Shown here: one piece after another, positions 1 through 5,321 of the stretch
How the letters are laid out: each line of letters opens with the position of its first letter
How positions within the stretch are numbered: position 1 is the stretch's first letter
Source of the DNA: Planctomycetota bacterium
GTDB taxonomy: Bacteria > Planctomycetota > Planctomycetia > Planctomycetales > Planctomycetaceae
DNA length: 5,321 bases
Direction: 5' to 3'
NCBI GenBank assembly: GCA_027622115.1
Contig: JAQBZS010000597.1
Span: 1 to 5,321 of the forward strand
Notes under the pieces: model-generated
What the model saw: the letters and a program-made list of their open reading frames with translations, nothing else
Database searches by the model: none
What the model was told of the DNA's origin: nothing
Translations under genes and position numbers: made by a program

Positions 1-3000
1 TCGCTGACTGCGACTCCACTCACCGGAGTCACCTTTCAAACGATCTCGCTCAACGACGTGAATCTGTTCGTTGGTGTGAATGGTGCCTTCTCCGAAACGA
101 AGCGCATGATCTTCACCGGTTCTGGAACCGCACCGGTTCTCAGCCAGGCAGAGTCCGCGGCACCCACGCTGGTTGACGGCACGTTGACTTCCGGGAACTT
201 CACCCTTTCGGACGGCGGTACCACGACGACCGACATCCCTTGGGCGGTCTCGGCCCGCGATATCCAAACGGCACTCAATGCGGCATCCGCCTTCGGGTCC
301 GATCAGTTTTCCGTTGCTGATGGTCAGCAGCCGGGAAGCAAAGTCATCACCTATCTTGGCACCAGCGACCCCGCGCCTGTGTTGACGATGTCGACGACCG
401 CTCCGACGCTTGTGAACGGTCGTTTGACGCCCGGTACATTCACTCTCTCGGGTACCGACGCAGGTGGATCGAAAACCACGACCGCTATCCCGTGGATGGT
501 CTCGGCGAGCGAGATCGAAAACGCGCTCAACGCATCAGCGGCTTTCGGCAGTGATACCTTCAACGTCACTGACGAATTTGATACCGCGAAGGCCACTGGT
601 TTCAGCGTGACGGGTGGAAATCTCGATTACGTTTCCGTGACCGAAACGGGCGGCCAATTGCGCAGTTGGATGGGGCTGGCCGCCGAGATTGGCGTGATGC
701 AACCCCACGGGCTGCCCGCCGGATTCGAACTCGAAGCCCGTTCGCTGAACCTGTTGTACAACGGCCCGGACAAGACCACCGACACGCGAATCAACTGGGC
801 GGGGGTGGCCGATCCCGTGCTCAGCAGCCGCCTGCGAAAGATCACCGGTACAACGAACATCTCGGTGGGCGGGACGCTGTCACTGAACGTCAACGACATG
901 GTCACGGGAGTCGGGACGTTCGACCTCACGAAGTCGTCCGGCTTGACGATCGATGACGGTGCAATCGAGCTGACCAATGCGTCCGAGCTGCTGATCCAAT
1001 TGTCGGACATGGAATTGTTTGTGGGTGTTGACGGTCCAGCAACCGCAGACGGTGCTGTTGGCTTCTCCGTCAACGACGCCAACTTCGACATCGCGATCGT
1101 CCGCGAAGACGCCGCCGCAGCAGCACCGCGCACATGGGTTGGTCTGGCCGGCAGTATTGGCAGCATGTTGCCCGTTGGCCTGCCGGGTGGCGTCGAGATT
1201 CGCGTCAACGACCTCGACGTGCTTTACAACAGCAAGGCCAGCGACGATAGCCAACTCAATTGGGAAGCACTGTCCGACCAAGACGGAGACGAGTTCGGGC
1301 TGGACAAGACTCGACTGACCGAACTCGACGACGCGATCGACTTCAGTGTCGCCGGCATGATGTTGGTTTCGATCGAGAGCTACATCTATGTCAGCGGCGC
1401 GATCGCCCTCGAGAAACGATCGCTGGATGCCCTGACCGCAGGTTCCTCGACTCCCGTTGCGATGTCGGTGCTGACCTTCGGTGCGAAAGATCTGCGAGCC
1501 TTTGTCGGCTCCGGTAACGCCGATCTCGATGACAACGGCATTGTCGACGACGTTGATGACTTGGACGAAAACGCGATCGGCGTTGGGCTGACCATCGAGG
1601 ATCTGGCCCTGACATTGATGAAGCCGACCGCGGCCGCGTCGACGAAGAGTTACTTCGCATTGGCGGCGAGCGGCAGTGCCGAGTTGATCGGTGTCGACGA
1701 CGTGGGCTTGGTTGGTCGCTTGAACGTGTCGATCAACCGAGGTCGAGACACATCGCTGGCGACGCCTTCCGACGAACCGGCGATCGACTTCGCCGCGAGT
1801 GCCGCCGCCAGCGCGGATTACGGCGATGCTTCCGGACTCAAGGTTCGCACGGGGCCGGGTGCGGACGACTCGACGATTATTGGTTTCGACGACGACACTC
1901 TTGAAGTCACGGGGTACGTCAGTCTCAGCATTTCCGAGTTCGTGCATGCGTCCGGAAAATTCGCGTTCGAGAAGAGTGGCAGCCCGCAAACGGTGACGCT
2001 GGTTGATGAAACCCAAGTCGACGACGTGTCGATTCTCAAGATCGGTGCCAGCGATGTGAACGTCTTCGTCGGTTCCGGTGGACCCTATTTCCAAGACAAC
2101 AGGCACCCCGATCCGACCGACCCCACCAACACCGACGCGGCGCTCGATGGTGGAGATGGTGTCATTGATGACTTCGATACACCAGATGCCGATGGTGCGA
2201 CGGGCGTGGTCTTGACGGTTGATGAATTTGGTTTGGCATTGTTGCGATCGCAAACCGCGACGAGCAGTTTTTACGCTCTGACGGCTGCAGGCTCCGCCGA
2301 ATTGGTGGGCGTCGAAGGAGTCACACTCACCGCGGATAACTTGTTGATTCAAGCCAATGGCGGCGACACCGGCGCGGTGGACTTGCCGGCGACGTTTGGA
2401 ACCGACGGCCTCGCCGTGCCGACCAGCGACACCACATCCGTTTCGCTCAAGTACGACTCCGCTATTCTCAGTGCCAGCGGTACGATCACGCTCGGCATCA
2501 ATGACAATGTCGAAATCAGCGGCAATGTCGCGATCAGCAAGGGCGGCACGGAGACAGCAACACTCGACGATGGTTCCACCAAGGAAGTCTCGGTCGTTAC
2601 GGTCGGCGGCAGTGATCTCAGTGCGTTTCTGGGTGCGGACGGCAAAGGGATTTCTGTCACCGGCGCGGAATTCGGTCTGGCGTTGGTGACGCCGGTCGAT
2701 GAACGGGACAGCAGCCGGTACTACGGACTCACCGCGAGCGCCGAGTCGGCCGGGCTCGTGGGCATTGACGGTATCGACCTCAGCGTGGCCGACGTTGCCG
2801 TGCTGGTAAACGGCGGCACCGACGCGACCGTTCCGAACCGTGTCGTCGATTTCCGTGCGGGTGATTTGGATCATGACACGGACACGACCGGTGTCACGCG
2901 AATCTCGACCGGATCGGCTGCGGACAACTTCGTGGACTTGGCGGTTTCCGAGAAAGTGATCAAGGCATCGGGCGATGTCACCGTCAACTTGCTGAATGGT

Positions 3001-5321
3001 TTGGTGACGCTGAGCGGTACGGTGGCCGTCAAAGTGAACCAGCAGGAAATCGTGCTCAACGACGACACCACTCTGGATGCCAACGCGCTGGAAGTTGGCG
3101 TGTTCAATGCCACCGCAGCAATCGACCTCGAACCGAGCAATCCGGACAACAACAACGTGATACTCAGTGGCGTGACCCTGGGATTGGCTTACTACACACC
3201 GGACACAACCGACGCGACTGACAAACGCAGTTGGTTGGGCCTGAAGACGTTCGGGGGCGAAGTCGCCGCTGGAAGTCAGGGCTTCACGATCGGTGCATCA
3301 GACATCGCCGTGAGCTTGAACAAGGGCTATGGAAAACTCGGCACCGTTGAAAACACGACGGTCGTGGACTTCACCGAGTTCGATGACGGAGCGGTCTTGG
3401 TAGATACCGGCGGGTTCAGTGATGAGCTGGATGAGCCGATCACCGTGCGGCTCGACTTTGATGACGAAGTCGAATCGCTGTCGGCCGAAGTGGATCTCGT
3501 CATCGGCGACTATTTCTTCGCCCACGGGAATTTCTCGTATTCAAGCGGCGGGACGAAAACAGTCACGTTGGCGGATGGAGCCGATACCGCGAGTACTGCC
3601 AACGTGACGGTGACGACGTTGGGCGTGAGCGACGCGTCTGTGTTTGTCGGCAACAACGGCCCGTACCAACAAATGGACGGGATGCTGAATCCGAATGCGG
3701 CAGGTTTCTCGCTGTCCGGTGTGGATTTTGTGCTGGTGCGAATGACGGAAGTTGTGACGTCCGGCACGCCTCGGAAATGGGATGCGATATACGCCGAGGC
3801 TTCGTCGGCTCAGCTCGTTGGCATCAGTGGTTTCACGCTCGGCGCGAAATCCATCCTCGTGCAGATGAACACGGCCGCAACTGACGGCAGCGTGGTCGAC
3901 TTCACGCAGAGTGACCTGGACGGCAACGCCGATGGCAAGCTGACGATTGATGCCGGCGATCAAATGCTGGACATCGACTTCAGCTCCAAGATGCTGCAAG
4001 TCAAAGCCGACGTTGAACTGGCGATTGATGAATATGTCTTCGTGAGCGGGACGGTGGCCTTCAAGAAGGGCAGCACGGCCACCGCCACGTTGAGTGACGG
4101 CATCACGAAGGAAGTTTCGGTCATGACCGTGGCAGCCAGCGACGTGGACATCTTCGTGGGCGTCAACGGTCCGGCTGATGAAGACGGTGCCATGGGGTTG
4201 TCGATCGAGAATGTCGAGTTCGGCATGGCGTTGCTCAAGCCCACCGCGGCGGGCGACATGAGCAGCTACTACGGATTGCAGGCCACGGCCGACAGCGTGG
4301 GCTTTGTGGGTCTGGATCCTGGGACGCTTCAGCTCGAACTCAAAGGGCTGGACATTCAAGTGAATGGCGGCACCGACAAGACGAAACCCGGTCGAGTTGT
4401 GAACTTCGCTCTGGGCGATCTGGACCAGGACGGTGACCAGGATGGCGTGACCTCGATCGATACCGGGTCCGCAGATGGGATCGACTTGGCGTTCACGTCG
4501 AAGTTGATCAAAGCGTCTTCGGCCGACGCAGTCTTGACCGTTTCCAGCTTCGTGCAGATTCACGGGGGATTTGCCTTCTCGAAGTCCGCTGATCAAGTGG
4601 TGACGCTGTCCGATGGGAAATCGAAGAACGTCAACGTGACGACGTTCGGCTTCGACAACGTGGACGCCTTCGTCGGAGCCGGTCCGTACTTCGTGGACCT
4701 CGACAACGACGGACTCGCAGACGCCGACCCGAATCCGGACGCGGCTGGGCTGTTGTTGAAAGGCGGCAAGTTGGCCGTGGCGTTGTTCAAGCCCACCAGC
4801 AAAACCGACACCAGCAGCTATTACGCGGTCAGTGCGTCGCTGGAATCGATTGAAATGCCGGGTCTGGATCTCGGCACGTCCGACGCCTTCATGGGGCGCG
4901 GCTACCGCATCGACGTCAACGGCGGTTCGAACGACACCGCGGTCGACTTCACCAAACTGCCGGGCGGCAAACTCACCGTTCAGACCTCGACCGACGGCAG
5001 TGTCGACTTTGATTATTCGTCGACTTTGCAACGCGCGTCGATCGAAAGCGCCACCCTCAACATCGGTGATTACGTCTATCTGTCCGGTGGATTCTCCTTC
5101 ACGCGGCAGCAGGGTTTGAATGTTCGACTTGAGGGCCAAACTTCACAAGTTGCCGTCGATGCCTATGCGTTCGGTGCCGGCAGCGTGGACATGTTTGTCG
5201 GCAGCGGACCGTACTTCGAAGACAACAGCGGCACGCCCGATCCACTCAACCCCGGCAAGAACCTCACCATCCCGGACGGTGTGATTGATGCGTTCGACAC
5301 ACGCAGCGAAGACGCCGTGGG
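1..5321 (+). CDS. Internal part of a giant modular repeat protein, probably secreted or on the cell surface; both ends missing
   Basis: Frame 1 is open across the whole window: 1,773 full codons with no stop. The gene starts upstream and ends downstream, so signal peptide, anchor and any C-terminal sorting domain cannot be seen. The translation is built of ten divergent copies of a module of about 160-190 residues. Each is marked by an FVGxxGP turn (F at residues 23, 340, 501, 689, 876, 1215, 1385, 1557 and 1732; degenerate near 1043), an SYYAL-like block, VNGG/VVDF, and an SGxFAFxK-like strand. There is no cysteine, no visible hydrophobic membrane segment and no recognised enzyme motif. Acidic DxDxDG-type loops resemble the Ca-binding loops of dockerins and thrombospondin type 3 repeats. 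Known context: planctomycetes encode very large repetitive surface proteins, some with an N-terminal LEPR-XLL motif, which would lie outside this window. Inferred role: structural or adhesive extracellular protein. An RTX-like or biofilm-type adhesin is an alternative. The coding call is very secure; the function is not. Confidence 0.93.
100..339 (+). repeat. Tandem repeat copy A (residues 34-113), about 80 residues, unlike the main module
   Basis: Landmarks in order are KRMIFTGSG-APVL (34-47), APTLVDGTLTSGNFTLSDGG (54-73), IPW at 79-81, VSARDIQTALNAASAFGSD (83-101) and FSV (103-105). Copy B directly follows with the same order. The pattern G-x-FTL, T-x-IPW, A-x-(D/E)-I-x-x-ALNA, FGSD-x-F-x-V resembles a small beta-alpha-beta module (FTL..., IPY..., A.QVQAALEAL, IG..NVSV) that I recall recurring in large bacterial surface proteins. 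That likeness is from memory and needs a profile search. Confidence 0.78.
340..591 (+). repeat. Tandem repeat copy B (residues 114-197)
   Basis: This is a direct repeat of copy A at protein level: KVITYLG (114-120) matches KRMIFTG, APVLTMSTTAPTLVNG matches APVL...APTLVDG, then FTLSG, IPW at 163-165, VSASEIENALNASAAFGSD (167-185) and FNV (187-189). The offset to copy A is 80 residues at the start and 84 after a short Gly/Thr insertion before IPW. The strongest conservation is in the IPW-VSA-ALNA-FGSD core. DNA identity is only moderate, so the duplication is not recent or has diverged at synonymous sites. Confidence 0.78.
1018..1500 (+). repeat. Module 1 (residues 340-500)
   Basis: Opens with FVGVDGP (340-346) and a short loop (ATADGAVG), then the W-V-G-L-A block at 379-383, GLPGG (393-397), LYN (408-410), LNW (419-421), acidic DQDGDE (426-431), and YIYVSGAIALEK (461-472) leading to the next FVG. 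It shares with module 0 the variant WxGLAxxIGxMxPxGLPxG, which the later modules lack, so modules 0 and 1 form a closer pair. Confidence 0.75.
1501..2064 (+). repeat. Module 2 (residues 501-688), long Asp-rich loop
   Basis: FVGSGN (501-506) runs directly into an acidic loop at 508-523 with eight Asp and one Glu. Next come GLTIEDLALTLMKPTAA (529-545), SYFALAASGSAELIGV (550-565), IDF near 596, and EFVHASGKFAFEKSG (646-660). The TVTL strand and the KIGASDVNV strand close the module. The stretch between IDF and EFVHASG is longer than in the other modules and also acidic. Confidence 0.75.
1522..1569 (+). other. Acidic loop, module 2 (possible Ca2+ site)
   Basis: Residues 508-523 read as alternating Asp pairs around a Gly: DLDDNG, then VDDVDDLDE. 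Spaced Asp/Asn side chains ending in Gly are typical of calcium-binding loops of the EF-hand/dockerin/thrombospondin type 3 class. Metal binding is inferred. Confidence 0.5.
2065..2625 (+). repeat. Module 3 (residues 689-875), longest GPYF acidic loop
   Basis: FVGSGGPYFQDN (689-700) is followed by a loop of about 35 residues with Asp-Pro-Thr repeats and DGVIDDFD (719-726). Then FGLALLRS (743-750), SSFYALTAAGSAELVGV (755-771), NGGD, and NDNVEISGNVAISKGG (834-849), followed by TATLDDGSTKEVSVVTVGGSDLSA. The loop is matched closely by module 9 at the right edge of the window. Confidence 0.77.
2626..3126 (+). repeat. Module 4 (residues 876-1042), short first loop
   Basis: The turn is FLGADGKG (876-883), with Leu replacing the usual Val and almost no loop. 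Then EFGLALVTP (890-898), SRYYGLTASAESAGLVGIDG (905-924), VNGGTD (936-941), VVDF (948-951), the second-position acidic loop DLDHDTDTTG (955-964), TGSAADNFVDL (970-980), IKASG (987-991) and VTLSGTVAVK (1002-1011). It is most similar to module 7, with which it shares the loop and the IKAS segment. Confidence 0.76.
2863..2892 (+). other. Acidic loop, module 4, second position (possible Ca2+ site)
   Basis: Residues 955-964, DLDHDTDTTG, have Asp at 955, 957, 959 and 961. The loop lies just after VVDF, the same place as the loops in modules 6 and 7. It lacks the canonical inner Gly, so binding is less certain than in module 7. Confidence 0.42.
3127..3642 (+). repeat. Module 5 (residues 1043-1214), degenerate FVG turn
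   Basis: The FVG position is occupied by LEP (1043-1045), judged by aligning the strand before it (VGVFNATAAID) with the equivalent strands elsewhere. An Asn/Asp-rich loop follows (1046-1052), then VILSGVTLGLAYYTP (1053-1067), SWLGLKTFGGE (1077-1087), VVDF (1121-1124), a long acidic stretch to about residue 1156, and GDYFFAHGNFSY (1169-1180). Spacing to its neighbours (167 and 172 residues) supports the assignment despite the lost motif. Confidence 0.65.
3643..4152 (+). repeat. Module 6 (residues 1215-1384)
   Basis: FVGNNGPYQQMDG (1215-1227) keeps the GPY turn but is much less acidic than modules 2, 3 or 9. It continues with FSLSGVDFVLVRMTE (1236-1250), KWDAIYAEASSAQLVGISG (1259-1277), VVDF (1298-1301), the acidic loop DLDGNADG (1305-1312), and EYVFVSGTVAFKKG (1344-1357), then TATLSDGITKEVSVMTVAASDVDI. 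Confidence 0.76.
3913..3936 (+). other. Acidic loop, module 6, second position (possible Ca2+ site)
   Basis: Residues 1305-1312, DLDGNADG, follow VVDF at the position used by the loops of modules 4 and 7. Asp 1305, 1307 and 1311 plus Asn 1309 are the likely ligands if metal is bound. This is an inference from pattern only. Confidence 0.42.
4153..4668 (+). repeat. Module 7 (residues 1385-1556), short first loop and DQDGDQDG second loop
   Basis: FVGVNGPADEDGAMG (1385-1399), FGMALLKPTAA (1407-1417), SSYYGLQATADSVGFVG (1421-1437), VNGGTD (1454-1459), VVNF (1466-1469), then the acidic loop at 1473-1482, IDTGSADGIDL, KLIKAS (1501-1506) and FVQIHGGFAFSKS (1517-1529). This is one of the cleanest copies, and a good seed for a profile. 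Confidence 0.78.
4417..4446 (+). other. Acidic loop DLDQDGDQDG, module 7 (best Ca2+ site candidate)
   Basis: Residues 1473-1482 contain DxDxDGDxDG with Asp at 1473, 1475, 1477, 1479 and 1481. The DxDxDG core matches the calcium-binding loop consensus of EF-hand-like and thrombospondin type 3 sequences. It follows VVNF and precedes VTSIDTGSAD. Confidence 0.58.
4669..5193 (+). repeat. Module 8 (residues 1557-1731)
   Basis: FVGAGPYF (1557-1564) leads into a DxDxDG-type loop (1566-1580), then LAVALFKPTS (1591-1600), TSSYYAVSAS (1604-1613), VNGGSN (1639-1644), VDF (1648-1650) and YVYLSGGFSFTRQ (1691-1703). After VNGG it is compact and lacks the second acidic loop found in modules 4, 6 and 7. Confidence 0.76.
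4696..4740 (+). other. Acidic loop, module 8, first position (possible Ca2+ site)
   Basis: Residues 1566-1580 read DLDNDG then LADADPNPD, a DxDxDGxxDxD arrangement very like a thrombospondin type 3 repeat but without its cysteine. The loop sits between the GPYF turn and the LAVALFKPT strand. Confidence 0.55.
5194..5321 (+). repeat. Module 9 (from residue 1732), cut by the window edge
   Basis: Only the start is present: FVGSGPYFEDN (1732-1742), an Asp-Pro-Leu-Asn-Pro loop, and DGVIDAFD (1759-1766). It closely parallels the loop of module 3 (GPYFQDN, DPTDPTN, DGVIDDFD). The remainder of the module should lie immediately downstream. Confidence 0.72.

Larger units (their letters stand above)
67..1017 (+). 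repeat. Module 0 (residues 23-339), enlarged by an insertion
   Basis: It begins with the FVGVNG turn at residues 23-28. The next ordinary module landmark, the W-M-G-L-A block, comes only at residue 223, because the tandem 80-residue pair lies between. After that the module is normal: GLPAGFE (237-243), LLYNGP (251-256), INW (264-266), ISVGGTLSLN (287-296), and the strand leading to MELFVG at 337-342. Total length is 317 residues against about 161 for the next module, so the insertion explains the excess almost exactly. Residues 1-22 of the window (ending in SLNDVN) are the last strand of a preceding module. Confidence 0.75.

Noticed and set aside
36..596. Minus-strand small open frames opposite the tandem repeat pair
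   Set aside because: Their similarity to each other (e.g. both contain V-N-V-P and S-V-G-A) merely mirrors the duplication on the sense strand.
1399..1406. GCGATCGC octamer, the HIP1 motif abundant in cyanobacteria
   Set aside because: I noticed only one copy; the sequence arises from ordinary GCG-ATC-type codon use. It is not enough to suggest a cyanobacterial host or a regulatory site.
666..1517. Short plus-strand open frames in the other two frames (e.g. 666-956, 1019-1318, 1260-1517)
   Set aside because: Low-complexity Arg/Ala/Ser/Thr translations overlapping the clearly coding frame 1; no ribosome-binding context or recognisable product.
880..2874. Minus-strand open frame of 664 codons
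   Set aside because: It is the exact complement, codon by codon, of the repeat protein. Its product is Arg/His/Val/Asp-rich with no domain pattern of its own, and its length follows from avoidance of TCA, TTA and CTA in the sense gene.
4417..4446. Dockerin domain (cellulosome-type) at the DQDGDQDG loop
   Set aside because: Only one DxDxDG-type loop is present here, without the paired second loop and helices of a dockerin; the surrounding residues follow the beta-rich module pattern.
3541..5139. Minus-strand open frame of 532 codons
   Set aside because: Same in-register shadow as the one above, ending at the in-frame sense TCA codon at 3541 and starting only at a TTG. No independent motif.
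1..5321. CRISPR array, insertion sequence, phage or programmed diversification element as the source of the repetition
   Set aside because: The repeats are seen at protein level, are in frame, diverge strongly in DNA and lack short identical units, spacers, inverted ends or transposase/reverse transcriptase genes.

Overview
The window lies entirely inside one giant protein-coding gene on the + strand. Reading frame 1 has no stop codon from the first base to the last (1,773 complete codons) and contains neither a credible start nor a stop, so both ends of the gene are outside the window. Residue numbers below count from the first codon of the window. No RNA gene, promoter, terminator, intergenic gap, CRISPR array or mobile element is visible.

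The protein is repetitive. A divergent module of about 160-190 residues recurs ten times (the first with an insertion, the last cut by the window edge). The landmarks, in order, are: an F-V-G-x-x-G-P turn; a loop that is often Asp-rich; a strand of the type FGLALLKPT; a block of the type SSYYALxAxAxSAxLVG; VNGG(T)D and VVDF; sometimes a second Asp-rich loop such as DLDQDGDQDG; a block of the type FVxxSGxFAFxK; TVTLxDG; and a strand of the type VSVxTxGASDV that leads into the next FVG. The first module carries an unrelated tandem pair of about 80-residue repeats spliced between its FVG turn and its Trp-GLA block. A weaker higher-order period of three modules (about 510-540 residues) is suggested by the loop types.

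The translation contains no cysteine, is rich in Asp, Gly, Thr, Ser, Val and Ala, and has DxDxDG-type acidic loops. Together these point to a secreted or cell-surface, calcium-stabilised, beta-rich repeat protein, for example an adhesin, matrix or cell-envelope protein. No catalytic domain is seen. The GC-rich codon use (TTG, CTG, GCG and CGA common; TTA and CTA absent), the size and the repeat style fit a planctomycete of the Rhodopirellula type, where giant surface proteins of unknown function are common. This assignment is an inference from style, not a homology result. The exact function is unknown.
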